NCBI RefSeq assembly: GCF_016466415.2
Contig: NZ_CP066772.2
Span: forward strand, 1,240,001-1,304,000
DNA: 64,000 bases
Reading direction: 5' to 3'
Source: Ralstonia pickettii
GTDB lineage: Bacteria; Pseudomonadota; Gammaproteobacteria; Burkholderiales; Burkholderiaceae
This document shows positions 38,044 to 47,203 of the stretch, in pieces. The position numbers and the translations under genes were made by a program. The number at the start of each line of letters is the position of its first letter. Positions within the stretch are counted from its first letter, which is position 1. The notes under the pieces were generated by a model, which saw nothing but the letters and a program-made list of their open reading frames with translations, was not told the DNA's origin and ran no database searches.

Positions 38044-39074
38044 TTCAGCGTCCCCTTCTGCCAGACCAGCGCGCGGTCACGCACCTTGAAGAGCAGCGTG
38101 ATGATGCTCGAGAACAGCAGCGCCATGACGATCAGCGCGGCATACATGTTGACGTACGATGCCCAGCCTTGCGCCCAGGTCAGGTACCAGCCGAGGCCCG
38201 ACTTCACGCCCATCATCTCCGCCGTCACCAGCACCGTGAACGACGCGCCCAGCCCCATGAACAGCCCCACGAACACCTGCGGCAGGGCTGCCGGAATCGC
38301 CACACGCAGTACGAGGAACGCGTTGGATGCGCCCAGCGTTCGCGCTACGTCGTAGTAGCTTTTGCTCACGCCCGCCACGCCGGACCACGTGAGCACCGCC
38401 ACGGGAAAGCCGGCAGCCAGGGCGATCAGGAAAGCCGCCGCCGAATAGCTCGACGGGAAGAAGTAGAACGTGATCGGCAACAGCGCCGTCGCCGGCAACG
38501 GCCCGAGAATGCGCAGCACCGGATGCACCCAGTAGCCCACCGCGCGCGACCAGCCGATCGACACGCCCACCAGAAAGCCCGTCAACGCACCAAGCAGATA
38601 GCCAATGCCGAGCAACTTGAGCGTATTCAGCACGCTGTCGCCCAGACGCGGCCAGTCTTCCGAATAGACCTCGATCAATGCCTGCGGCGGCGCAAAGAAC
38701 GGTGTGGGCAATGCACCGGACTTGGCGGTCAGCACCTCCCACAAGGCCAGCACCACAGGCACGGCGATCAACCACGGCCCGGCTGGCTGCAGCGCTTCCT
38801 GCACGGGCCGCAACGGGGACACATGGCCCGCCGCCAACGCCACCACGAACAGCGCAATGCCAACGATCAACGCGGCAACGCCCAGCTCCGCCGTGAACGC
38901 CCAGTCGCTGAAGCCGACCACGTGGTTGGGCCAGCGCCACGTCAGCAGGCCGAAGGCGGCCCAAGCCAATGCGGCCACGGCGCCGGTGCGCCATGCGCCT
39001 CCGCGCTCGACGGCATCGGCAAATGGGTTGGACAGCGGGGCCGGCGCCTCCAGTGTTTGCGGGATGGTGCTCAT
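38037..39074 (-). CDS. ABC transporter permease, SsuC/TauC type
   Basis: The 345-aa product is an inner-membrane permease with an N-terminal extension carrying two extra membrane segments (about residues 30-85) before the six-helix BPD core. The core holds the EAA-like loop [29 protein letters not shown] (in pieces) that docks on the ATPase. It overlaps the ATPase gene by 7 nt and follows the second binding protein gene by 43 nt. The length exceeds the usual 250-270 aa of SsuC because of the N-terminal part. Confidence 0.92.
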
Positions 39075-39117
39075 GTCGATGTGTTCCTCATGTGCTCATC
39101 TGCTCATGTGCCGTGTG

Positions 39118-40125
39118 TCAGGCCAGCACATTCACGTACACGTGCTGCGCAAGGCGCTGCGGATCGGTGGTCTTCTTGATGACGCCGATGCGGCGGAAGT
39201 CTTCCGCGTAGAAGGCGATCTCGTCGCGCAGGTCGATGCCGGTCGGGTGATGCGTGTACGTGAGCGTGGCGTAGAGCTTGCGCAAGTCGTCCAGTGCCAC
39301 CTTGGGCGAATACTTGGCAAACACCTTGGCGGCCTCATTCGGGTTCTCGTTGACGAAGTCCGTGGCCTGCACAATCGAACGCGCCAGTGCTGATGCTGCC
39401 GGACGGTCATTGCGCACCAGTTCGCCCCGTGCGCCGATGACACAGCAGACCTTGCGTGCGTATTCACCGGAGAGGTTCGTGGCCAGTTCCACATACGCGC
39501 CGTTCGTACGTTTCTCCAGCAGGTAGAGGTTCGGATCGCCGTCGGCAATCGCCTGGATCTCGCCTTTATCCACCGCCACGCCCAGCAGGTCGGCCGGGTA
39601 CTGGCGCCAGGTGATGTCCTTGTCCGGGTCAATCCCGTTCTTGGCCAGCAGGATGGTGAAGAAGTGCTTGCCCGGCGCGGCAAGATCGCTCACACCCACG
39701 GTCTTTCCCCTGAGCGCCGCCAGGCTGGTGACGCCTGCCGCCTTGGAACCCACAAGCCGCACACAACCGCCATGCGAGCTGCCGATGATCTTCACGTCAA
39801 AGCCCGCCTCCAGCGGCTTGAGCCAGCGGTGGATCATGCCGACTGCAGCGTCCGCCTTGCCTGTGGCGATGGATTCGAGCAGTTGATCGGTCGAGCCGCT
39901 GTAGTTGATCAGATCGACGTGCAGTCCGTTCTTTTCGAAGAAGCCGCGTTCCTGCGCTACCACGATGGGCGTCAGGCAAAACGAGTTCTGGTTCCACGCA
40001 AACGTCAGCTTGCGCTGTTGCGAGTAGGCCTTGCGGCCCAGGATCAATGCCGGTGCGGCCAGCGCCGTGGCGGCCGCTGCGTGCAATATCTTGCGGCGCG
40101 AGATGCCCGCGGTCTCTTCGCTCAT
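39118..40125 (-). CDS. ABC transporter substrate-binding protein, SsuA/TauA type, second of two
   Basis: The product is 335 aa from the ATG at 40125, preceded by GGGGAG. A longer frame reaching 40332 is not needed. A Tat-type signal (SRRKILHAAAATALAAPALILG) is followed by the binding-protein fold with FAWNQNSFCLTPIVVAQERG, ESIATGKADAAVGM and GVSDLAAPGKHFF. It directly precedes the permease gene, so it is probably the main receptor of this importer. Its sequence differs clearly from the 35095-36036 receptor. Confidence 0.9.
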   Translation of the reverse strand: MSEETAGISRRKILHAAAATALAAPALILGRKAYSQQRKLTFAWNQNSFCLTPIVVAQERGFFEKNGLHVDLINYSGSTDQLLESIATGKADAAVGMIHRWLKPLEAGFDVKIIGSSHGGCVRLVGSKAAGVTSLAALRGKTVGVSDLAAPGKHFFTILLAKNGIDPDKDITWRQYPADLLGVAVDKGEIQAIADGDPNLYLLEKRTNGAYVELATNLSGEYARKVCCVIGARGELVRNDRPAASALARSIVQATDFVNENPNEAAKVFAKYSPKVALDDLRKLYATLTYTHHPTGIDLRDEIAFYAEDFRRIGVIKKTTDPQRLAQHVYVNVLA

Positions 40126-40183
40126 TGAATGCTCCCCGTGATGATGTGTTCGATGTGTTCGATCTGTTCTGTCAGGCGACGGC

Positions 40184-41023
40184 TTAATCGAGCACGTCCG
40201 GCTCGGCCGCGACCAGGCCGGCGTAAAGGCTTTCGAACGCGTGCAGCGCACCCTCCTGGCCGCCCACCTGGCTGTGGGTGTGGCGCGCGGTGGCGGCATC
40301 GATGGGCTGCGGCGTGCCCGCGGCTTCGGCAAGCAGTTGCGTGTGGGCAGCGTTGTCCAGCGCGATGTACCACCACGCTGCGGCTTCCACCGTCGGGCCT
40401 GCCGTGAGGATGCCGTGGTTCTTCAGGATCACGCCCTTGTGCGTGCCGCCGTCGGGCTTGGTGAGCGCATGCGCAATGCGCTCGCCTTCGCTGGAATCGA
40501 CCACCATGCCGGTGAAGTCGTCGAACAGCGCGTGATCTTCATAGAACGAGCATGCGTCCTGCGTGAGCGGATCCAGCGGCCGGCCCAGGGTCGACCACGC
40601 CTTGCCGTAGGTCGAATGGGTGTGCGCCGCAGCCACGATGTGCGGATGCGCTTCGTGAATCGCCGCATGAATCGCAAACGCCGCCTTGTTCAGCGGCCGG
40701 TTGCCGATGACGGTCTCGCCACGCGCGTTCACGAGCAGGAGGTCCGACACCTTGATGCGCGAGAAATGCACCCCCAGCGGGTTGACCCAGAAGTGGTCCG
40801 TCAACTCCGGGTCGCGTGCGGTGATGTGCCCCGCCAGCCCGAGGTCGAAGCCGTGCCGCGCAAACAGGCGGAACGCCCCCGCAAGCCGCTCCTGCCGATG
40901 GCGCCGCTCGGCCTCGAGCGTCGGCCGCGTGGCGGGCGGATCAAACCAGAACTTCTGCTGCGGCGTGCTGTTCAGCTTGAGCGTGGACGATGCCGGGCGC
41001 TCGATGGAGAAGACTGCGCTCAT
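40184..41023 (-). CDS. Class II aldolase/adducin family protein
   Basis: The 279-aa product has the class II aldolase fold. It contains GHITARDPELTDHFWVNPLG (in pieces) and the zinc-binding His residues in AAAHTHSTYGKAW and LKNHGILTAG. It belongs to the group of fused-free adducin-head proteins often found near oxygenases and sulfonate or taurine importers. It lies 9 nt after the flavin monooxygenase gene in the same operon. It may cleave a sulfur-containing carbon skeleton, but the substrate is not evident. Confidence 0.87.
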   Translation of the reverse strand: MSAVFSIERPASSTLKLNSTPQQKFWFDPPATRPTLEAERRHRQERLAGAFRLFARHGFDLGLAGHITARDPELTDHFWVNPLGVHFSRIKVSDLLLVNARGETVIGNRPLNKAAFAIHAAIHEAHPHIVAAAHTHSTYGKAWSTLGRPLDPLTQDACSFYEDHALFDDFTGMVVDSSEGERIAHALTKPDGGTHKGVILKNHGILTAGPTVEAAAWWYIALDNAAHTQLLAEAAGTPQPIDAATARHTHSQVGGQEGALHAFESLYAGLVAAEPDVLD

Positions 41024-41032
41024 GCCCGTGCC

Positions 41033-42124
41033 TCATGCGGCCTTGCGCTGCGCATCACGCTGCGCGACCAGCTCGCGCACACGCGGGATGAGCGTGCGAC
41101 CGTAATCCACCACGTCTTCCAGCGGATCAAAACCGCGGATCAGGAAGGTGGTGACGCCCAGGTCGTAGTAGTCGAGCAGCGCATCGGCCACCTGCTCCGG
41201 CGTGCCGACGAGCGCAGTGGAATTGGAGCGTCCGCCGGTTTCCTTGGCGATAGCCGTCCACAAACGTTTGTCGACGCGCTCGCCTTGTTCGGCAGCCGCG
41301 AGCAGGCGGCGTGCGCCCTCGCTCTGTTGCGGGCCGCCTCGGCTGTAGCCCTGCTGCACACGCAGCGCGCGCGTCCGCTCAAGGATGCTCTCTGCCCGTG
41401 CCCAGGCGGCGTCTTCCGTTTCCGCCAGGATCGGGCGGAACGACACCGAGAACCGGATGCTGCGCCCGTGCTTGGCGGCTTCGGCCCGCACGCGCGTTGT
41501 CAGATCGCGCACCTGGTCGAGCGATTCACCCCACAGCGCATACACGTCGGCATGCTTGCCGGCCACCTCGACGGCCACGTCCGAAGCACCACCGAAGTAG
41601 ATCGGCACATGGGGCTTTTGCGCGGGCTTCACCTCGGAGAAGCCTTGCTCGAAGCGATAGAAAGCGCCCTCGTGGTCGAACGGCTTCGATTCTGTCCAGA
41701 TGCGCCGCAGGATGCCGAGATATTCGGCTGTGCGCGCGTAGCGCTGGTCGTGGTCGAGGTAGTCGCCATCGCGACGTTGCTCGCTGTCGGACCCGCCCGA
41801 GATAAAGTGCACGCCCAGGCGGCCACCGGTGAACTGGTCCAGCGTGGCGATCTGGCGCGCAGCCAGCGTCGGATTGGTAAACCCGGGCCGGTGCGCGAGC
41901 ATGAAGTGAATGCGCTCCGTCAACGCCGCTGCATACGAAATCGTGAGCGTGGCCGACGGGCCCGTCGAGTGATGCGGCACCAGAATGCGGTCAAAGCCTG
42001 CCTGCTCATGCGCCTGGGCAAAGGCACGCACGTAATCGCGGTCGATCACGGGCCCGTTCGGATCGGGCGGGTGAATTTCCGACTGCTTCTGGCTCTGGAT
42101 CATGCCGATGAAATCGACGCTCAT
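41033..42124 (-). CDS. LLM-class flavin-dependent monooxygenase (SsuD-like alkanesulfonate monooxygenase)
   Basis: The product is 363 aa from the ATG at 42124, which has a GGAGC site; an upstream in-frame ATG at 42166 is less likely. The TIM-barrel bacterial luciferase fold shows LVPHHSTGPSATLTISYAAALTERI, LAARQIATLDQFTGGRLGVHFISGG and YFGGASDVAVEVAGKHADVYALWGES (in pieces), as in SsuD-type enzymes. These use FMNH2 to release sulfite from alkanesulfonates. It is the first gene of the leftward operon. No flavin reductase (ssuE) is visible nearby. Confidence 0.87.
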   Translation of the reverse strand: MSVDFIGMIQSQKQSEIHPPDPNGPVIDRDYVRAFAQAHEQAGFDRILVPHHSTGPSATLTISYAAALTERIHFMLAHRPGFTNPTLAARQIATLDQFTGGRLGVHFISGGSDSEQRRDGDYLDHDQRYARTAEYLGILRRIWTESKPFDHEGAFYRFEQGFSEVKPAQKPHVPIYFGGASDVAVEVAGKHADVYALWGESLDQVRDLTTRVRAEAAKHGRSIRFSVSFRPILAETEDAAWARAESILERTRALRVQQGYSRGGPQQSEGARRLLAAAEQGERVDKRLWTAIAKETGGRSNSTALVGTPEQVADALLDYYDLGVTTFLIRGFDPLEDVVDYGRTLIPRVRELVAQRDAQRKAA

Positions 42125-42321
42125 GCTGGCTCCGTTCCGCATATCGTTAGAAGACTTGCGAGGCATTGCGCCCCGCCATGAATGCGAATGAAGTTACGTC
42201 ACCACCTGCATTGCACTAACGAATAATTTCAACGCTGCATATACGGCATAGGTCGTTCGTGACGGCTGGCAACCCGGATACGCTGTGCGCCAATGTCACC
42301 TGCTTCGCACATTGCATCGCC
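42125..42321. promoter_or_regulatory. Divergent promoter region of the organosulfur locus
   Basis: This 197-nt AT-enriched region separates the monooxygenase/importer operon (leftward) from the SfnB-like/dioxygenase/rhodanese operon (rightward). ATCGTTAG near 42143 and CTAACGAAT near 42218 are related in opposite orientation and might form distant operator arms. No CysB-like consensus could be assigned with confidence. Confidence 0.5.
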
Positions 42322-43530
42322 ATGTCGCCTGCTCCCTTGCATCGTCTGCCAACGCCGCCCGACCGGCTTGCCGAAGTGCTGGCCACCATTGCTCCGCAGC
42401 TGGCCGCGTCCGCCGCACAGCACGATCTGCAGGGCAGCTTTCCGCACGAAAACTTTGCGTTGCTGCATGCTTCGGGGTTGATCGCGCAGGTCATTCCGCA
42501 AACGCATGGCGGTGGCGGCGCGGGCCTGAAAACGGCACGCCAGATCATTGCGTCCATCGCGCATGCCGATGCAGCCACCGCGCTGGTGCTGACCATGACG
42601 TACCTACAGCACCGCGCCATTGCGCGTGCCGATACACGCTGGCCCGCGCATGTCAGGCAACAGGTGTTTGCGACTGCGCTGAATGAAGGCGCGCTGATCA
42701 ACGCGCTGCGCGTGGAGCCCGACCTCGGCACGCCCGCACGCGGCGGTTTGCCCGCCACAGTGGCAACGCGTGTGGGCAACAACTGGCGCATCCGGGGCCG
42801 CAAGCTTTACAGCACCGGCAGCCCTGCCCTGCGCTGGCTGTCCGTGTGGGGCCGCACCGATGAGGCCGAGCCGCGCGTGGGGATCTTTCTCGTGCCGCGT
42901 CCGTTGCCGGAAACACCAGGTATCCGCATCGAAGAAACCTGGAACCACCTCGGCCTGCGCGCCTCGGGCAGCCACGACGTCATCCTCGAAGATGTGGAGA
43001 TTCCGCTCGACCACGCCGTCGATATCCGCCCTGCTTCGGAATGGGCAGCGCACAGTGCCGCGCAAGCCGACACGGGCGCGCAACTCGACCAGCAAGCCTG
43101 GATGAACGTGCTGCTCGGCAGCCTGTACGACGCCGTGGCGCAGGCCGCGCGCGACTGGCTCATCCAGTTTCTGAACACGCGGGCACCGGCCAACCTGGGC
43201 GGGCCGCTGGCCACGCTGCCGCGCATGCAGGAAGTGGTGGGCGAGGTTGCCGCCGCGCTGCAAACCAACCGCGTGCTGCTCGATCATGCAGCCGAAGCCG
43301 CCGATGCGGGCGCGCCGCTTTCCATCACTGACAGCGGGCTGCTCAAGTACACCGTCACCACCAACGCGATCCGCGCCGTGGAGTTGGCGCTGCAGGTGTC
43401 CGGCAATCACGGGCTGTCGCGCCACAACCCGCTCGAGCGCCACTATCGCGATGTGCTGTGCAGCCGCATTCACACGCCGCAGAACGACTCCATCCTGCTG
43501 GCAGCCGGCCGTACTGCGCTCGGGGTTTAG
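42322..43530 (+). CDS. Acyl-CoA dehydrogenase-like flavoprotein (SfnB/DszC-type sulfur oxidoreductase)
   Basis: The product is 402 aa from the ATG at 42322; an in-frame start at 42259 is possible. The fold is that of acyl-CoA dehydrogenases, with an N-terminal helical part (FALLHASGLIAQVIPQTHGGGGAG), the flavin-binding beta domain (RIRGRKLYSTGSPAL, then GLRASGSHDVILEDVEIP) and a C-terminal helix bundle. Context with sulfonate genes favours an FMNH2-dependent sulfur acquisition enzyme such as SfnB or DszC rather than fatty-acid oxidation. It is 60 nt before the dioxygenase gene. Confidence 0.82.
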   Translation: MSPAPLHRLPTPPDRLAEVLATIAPQLAASAAQHDLQGSFPHENFALLHASGLIAQVIPQTHGGGGAGLKTARQIIASIAHADAATALVLTMTYLQHRAIARADTRWPAHVRQQVFATALNEGALINALRVEPDLGTPARGGLPATVATRVGNNWRIRGRKLYSTGSPALRWLSVWGRTDEAEPRVGIFLVPRPLPETPGIRIEETWNHLGLRASGSHDVILEDVEIPLDHAVDIRPASEWAAHSAAQADTGAQLDQQAWMNVLLGSLYDAVAQAARDWLIQFLNTRAPANLGGPLATLPRMQEVVGEVAAALQTNRVLLDHAAEAADAGAPLSITDSGLLKYTVTTNAIRAVELALQVSGNHGLSRHNPLERHYRDVLCSRIHTPQNDSILLAAGRTALGV

Positions 43531-43590
43531 CTGGACGCCGCCAACCAAGTCCAGCAAGATGCCCAAAAATCCCACATCAGGAACCTGTCG

Positions 43591-44250
43591 ATGAGCACGC
43601 CCGTACTCGCCACTGTTTCCGCTGCTGCTTCCTCTGCGGCACCCGCACAAACACAGTCCATCGCGCCGCTGCGTGAGTTCGTGACGGCGCTGTCGCGCCT
43701 GCTGGATCAGCAACCGACCGAAGCCGAAATCCTCTCGCGCGCCGGCGCCCTGCTCAGTGCGCTTGTCGCCCGCGACGACTGGTTGCCCGCTGAATACGCC
43801 CAGCCGCACCCCGAGCACTTCCAGCAGTTCCTCCTGCATGCCGATTCCGGCGAGCGCTTTTCCATCGTCAGCTTTGTCTGGGGCCCGGGCCAGCGCACAC
43901 CCATTCACGACCACACCACGTGGGGTCTGATCGGCATGCTGCGCGGCGCCGAATACTCGCAGCCGTTCAAGCTCGACGCCCAAGGCAAACCCCAACCCGA
44001 CGGCCCGGCGATCCGCCTGGAGCCCGGCGCGGTGGAGCACGTCTCGCCGCGCGTGGGTGACATCCACCGCGTGCACAACGCCTTTGACGACCGCACGTCG
44101 ATCAGCATCCACGTCTACGGCGGTAACATCGGCGGCATCCACCGCTCCGTCTATACGGAAGACGGCGAGCGCAAGCCGTTCGTCTCCGGCTATTCGAATA
44201 CCCATCTGCCCAATCTCTGGGACCGTTCCAAGGACACGCCCGCATCATGA
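43591..44250 (+). CDS. Cysteine dioxygenase-family thiol dioxygenase (possibly 3-mercaptopropionate dioxygenase)
   Basis: The 219-aa product is a cupin with the iron-binding HDH (His106, His108) in PIHDHTTWGLIGML and a third His in the VGDIHRVHNA motif at 159 or 162. Tyr176 (SIHVYGG) is placed as the family's active-site tyrosine. Enzymes of this family oxidise a thiol to a sulfinate. The bacterial members split between cysteine and 3-mercaptopropionate as substrate, and I cannot decide which applies. It overlaps the rhodanese gene by 4 nt. Confidence 0.88.
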   Translation: MSTPVLATVSAAASSAAPAQTQSIAPLREFVTALSRLLDQQPTEAEILSRAGALLSALVARDDWLPAEYAQPHPEHFQQFLLHADSGERFSIVSFVWGPGQRTPIHDHTTWGLIGMLRGAEYSQPFKLDAQGKPQPDGPAIRLEPGAVEHVSPRVGDIHRVHNAFDDRTSISIHVYGGNIGGIHRSVYTEDGERKPFVSGYSNTHLPNLWDRSKDTPAS

Positions 44251-45896
44251 GCACCATCATCGACGCTATCGACGCCATCGAATCGCCGGTCGCTGCACCG
44301 CTGGCCGAAACCCACGTCCCGACGCTGGCGTATGCCGACGTGCGCGCCGCCCTGCTGGCCCGCAAGGAGATCGCGCTGGTCGACGTCCGCGAGGAAGACC
44401 CGTATGCCCAGGCGCATCCGCTGTGGGCAGCCAACCTCCCGCTCTCCCGGCTGGAGCTGGAAGCGTGGTCGCGCATTCCGCGCCGCGATACGTTGATCGT
44501 GCTGTACGGCGTGCACGATGGCGTGGACCTCGCCCCGCGCGCGGCGGCCAAGCTGGCTGAACTCGGCTATACGCGCGTGTACCTGCTCGAAGGCGAACTC
44601 GATGGCTGGCGCGCAGCCGGCGGCGAAGTGTTCCAGGACGTGAACGTGCCGAGCAAATCCTTTGGCGAATACGTGGAGGCACACCGCCACACGCCGTCGC
44701 TCAGCGCGCAGGAAGTCAAGGCGCTGCTTGATGCCAGGCGCGACGTGGTGATCGTCGATTCGCGCCGCTATGAAGAGTTTCAGACCATGAGCATCCCCAC
44801 GGCGACGAGCGTGCCGGGTGCCGAGCTGGTGTTGCGCATCCGCGAGCTGGCACCGGACCCGACCACGCAGGTCATCGTCAATTGCGCGGGACGCACGCGC
44901 AGCATCATCGGCACGCAATCGCTCGTGAATGCCGGCATCCCCAACCCGGTGGCGGCACTGCGCAATGGCACCATCGGCTGGCTGCTGGCCGATCAGGTGC
45001 TCGACCATGGCGCCAGCCGTCGTCACCTGCAGGAGGTGTCTGTCGAAACACGCGCGCAGGCACAGGCCGATGCGCGCGCCGTGGCTGAACGCGCCAACGT
45101 GCCGCGTATTGCGCTGGCTGACGTTGCCAAACTGGAGACCCCGGACCGCACGGTCTACAAGCTCGACGTGCGCACGCCCGAGGAATACGCCGCCGGCCAC
45201 CTGCCCGGCTTTGCCAGCGCGCCCGGCGGCCAGCTCGTGCAGGAAACCGATCACACCGCCGCCGTGCGCGGCGCGCGCATCGTGCTGGCCGATGACGACG
45301 GCGTGCGCGCCGACATGTCCGCCTCGTGGCTCGCACAGATGGGCTGGGAGGTTTATGTCGTCGATCCGGTCGACGCGAGCGAGCGCAGCGTGACCGGGAC
45401 GTGGCAGACACCTGCCCCGCCGCCCCCCGCCGTGCGCACCGTTGACGCCCGCGCTCTGGCAGGCTGGCTCGAAGCGGGCGACACCGCCGTCATCGACGTC
45501 ACACGCAGCGCCAACTACGTTGCGCGGCATATTCCGGGCGCGTGGTTTGCCGTACGTTCAGACTTGCCCGCCGCGCTGGAACGCATCCCGGCCGCACGCC
45601 GCTATGTGCTGACGTGCGGTTCCAGCCAGCTCGCCCGCTTTGCCGCCGCCGACCTCGCCAAGCTGACGCATGCCGAGGTCTGGGTGCTCGACGGCGGCAC
45701 CGCAGCCTGGGTGGCGGCCGGCCTGCCCGTTGAAGCCGGCGAGACCCGCCTTGCCTCAGACCGCATCGACCGCTATCGCCGCCCGTACGAAGGCACGAGC
45801 GCGCCGCGTACCGCGATGCAGGCCTATCTGGACTGGGAGTTCGGGCTGGTCGAGCAGCTGCGGCGCGACGGAACGCACGGTTTCCGGGTCATCTAA
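44247..45896 (+). CDS. Four-domain rhodanese-like sulfurtransferase
   Basis: The 549-aa product contains four rhodanese-like modules. Domain 1 (about 20-130) has no Cys in the active loop (VLYGVHDG). Domain 2 (about 145-250) has Cys in IVNCAGRTRS. Domain 3 (about 285-390) again lacks it (VLADDDGV). Domain 4 (about 395-500) has Cys in LTCGSSQLA. So two catalytic and two apparently inactive modules alternate. The gene overlaps the dioxygenase gene by ATGA, which suggests handling of the sulfur released or oxidised by that enzyme. No signal peptide is seen. Confidence 0.9.
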   Translation: MSTIIDAIDAIESPVAAPLAETHVPTLAYADVRAALLARKEIALVDVREEDPYAQAHPLWAANLPLSRLELEAWSRIPRRDTLIVLYGVHDGVDLAPRAAAKLAELGYTRVYLLEGELDGWRAAGGEVFQDVNVPSKSFGEYVEAHRHTPSLSAQEVKALLDARRDVVIVDSRRYEEFQTMSIPTATSVPGAELVLRIRELAPDPTTQVIVNCAGRTRSIIGTQSLVNAGIPNPVAALRNGTIGWLLADQVLDHGASRRHLQEVSVETRAQAQADARAVAERANVPRIALADVAKLETPDRTVYKLDVRTPEEYAAGHLPGFASAPGGQLVQETDHTAAVRGARIVLADDDGVRADMSASWLAQMGWEVYVVDPVDASERSVTGTWQTPAPPPPAVRTVDARALAGWLEAGDTAVIDVTRSANYVARHIPGAWFAVRSDLPAALERIPAARRYVLTCGSSQLARFAAADLAKLTHAEVWVLDGGTAAWVAAGLPVEAGETRLASDRIDRYRRPYEGTSAPRTAMQAYLDWEFGLVEQLRRDGTHGFRVI

Positions 45897-45907
45897 CTGG
45901 CCGCCAA

Positions 45908-46180
45908 GGTTCGGAACGTCACGCTTGGCGTTCTGAACTCGACACTTGAAGTTCCAACACTCCACGCTTGAGGTTCCGGACGCCACGCTTGAGGTTCCGA
46001 ACCGCACCGTTGGCGTTCGGAACGTGACGGGTGGCGTTCAGAACCTCGATAACTCGTAGTGCGAACGCCAACATTGAGGTTCTGAACGCCGTGCATGGGG
46101 TTCCAAACCCCGCACGCCGGGTTCATAACCGGGAACGCGAGGTCTGGAACCCCATGATTGGAGTTCCAAACTCCACACAC
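45908..46180. repeat. Degenerate tandem array, 21-bp period, about 13 units with GTTCnGAAC cores
   Basis: GTTC occurs at 45909, 45930, 45951, 45973, 45994, 46015, 46036, 46079, 46100, 46121 and 46163. GTCT fills the slot at 46142, and a decayed unit lies near 46058. The spacing is 21 nt almost throughout, with two single-base slips. Many cores are near-palindromic (GGTTCCGAAC, GGTTCTGAAC), and the linkers share ACGCTTGA or a variant. The 21-bp phase equals two helical turns. It fills the gap between the rhodanese gene and the EamA gene. No believable protein spans it. Confidence 0.85.
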
Positions 46181-46213
46181 GCCTCAGCTCACTTGCTTGC
46201 TAACAATGTTCAC

Positions 46214-46236
46214 AACGAGTGATAACAAAACTCGTT
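46214..46236. promoter_or_regulatory. Perfect 7-bp inverted repeat upstream of the EamA gene
   Basis: AACGAGT (46214-46220) and ACTCGTT (46230-46236) flank a 9-nt centre (GATAACAAA). The site lies 55-77 nt upstream of the EamA start in an AT-rich promoter-like stretch, so an operator is plausible. A weak terminator reading (the second arm ends in TTTT) is an alternative. Confidence 0.45.
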
Positions 46237-46290
46237 TTGCGCATAAGGCCGCCTTGCGTAGCATCGGGACTTCCTCCCAGAGGTTCCGTC

Positions 46291-47178
46291 ATGTCCCCCT
46301 TCATCGCCCTGTGCCTGCTCATCACCTACGTGGTGTGGGGCACAACGTATCTCGCCATCCGTTTTGCGCTGACCGATCTGCCGCCCTTTCTGATGATGGG
46401 CTCGCGCTTTTTGGCTGCGGCGGTGCTGCTCGCCCCGCTGGTCATCCTGCGACAGCGCAAGCGGCCCGAAGAACGGCCGACCTTGCGCCAGGTCCGCAAC
46501 TGCGCGTTGATCGGCGCGTTCATGCTGGTGGGCGGCATGGGCATGACGGCGGTGGCCGAGCAGACCATCTCGTCGGGTGCGACCACGGTGATGATCGCGT
46601 CCATGCCGCTGTTCTCCACGCTGTGGACGCTGCTGGCCGGCGGCCGCCTGCGGGCGTATGAAATTGGCGCGATTGCGCTGGGCAGCATCGGGATTGCGGT
46701 GCTGTTTCGCGGAGCGGAATTTCAGGCCAGCACGGTCGGCGTGCTCGCGCTGACCACCGCCATTGCGTCATGGTCGTTCGGCTCGCAGCTCTCCAAGCGC
46801 ATCGACATGCCCAAGGGCATGACGGCTTTCGTATTGGAGATGGCCTTTGGGGGCGTGGCACTCGTCGTGCTCAGCCTCCTCACCGGCGAAACGTGGCCCA
46901 GCCACATCGGCACGCATGCCACGCTTGCGTGGGGCTACCTTGTGGTGTTCGGCTCGGCCATCGCGTTCACGGCCTACATGGCGCTGGTGGAACGCGTGTC
47001 CACCGTCATGGCGACAAGCTATGTATATGTGAACCCGCCCATCGCCCTGCTGATGGGCGCATGGCTGGCCGATGAAGTCGTCGCACCGCAGACGCTGGGC
47101 GCAACGGGCATCATCCTCGCGGCCGTGGTGGTGCTGACAGCCGGCGCAACGCGCGCGGCGCGGCGGGCTGCTGCTTGA
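46291..47178 (+). CDS. EamA/DMT-superfamily membrane exporter
   Basis: The product is 295 aa from the ATG at 46291, preceded by an AGAGG site. It has ten predicted membrane segments as two EamA repeats, with the family motif CLLITYVVWGTTYLAIRFAL at the start and FGSAIAFTAYMALVERVSTVMAT in the second half (in pieces). It is closest to YedA/RhaT-type inner-membrane metabolite exporters. The substrate is unknown. It stands alone between the 21-bp array and a bidirectional terminator. Confidence 0.87.
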   Translation: MSPFIALCLLITYVVWGTTYLAIRFALTDLPPFLMMGSRFLAAAVLLAPLVILRQRKRPEERPTLRQVRNCALIGAFMLVGGMGMTAVAEQTISSGATTVMIASMPLFSTLWTLLAGGRLRAYEIGAIALGSIGIAVLFRGAEFQASTVGVLALTTAIASWSFGSQLSKRIDMPKGMTAFVLEMAFGGVALVVLSLLTGETWPSHIGTHATLAWGYLVVFGSAIAFTAYMALVERVSTVMATSYVYVNPPIALLMGAWLADEVVAPQTLGATGIILAAVVVLTAGATRAARRAAA

Positions 47179-47203
47179 ACGTGCCCGATGGTGGCCGAAA
47201 AAG

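Noticed and set aside
45893-46180. A possible 95-codon minus-strand protein with 7-residue repeats across the 21-bp array
   Set aside because: The 21-bp period multiplies to 7 residues in any frame, and units slip by one base twice, so the frame is interrupted or shared. The repetition is explained by the DNA array, without a credible start or ribosome site.
45908-46180. CRISPR array
   Set aside because: The repeat unit is degenerate and only 21 bp with no unique spacers between constant repeats, and no cas genes are present.
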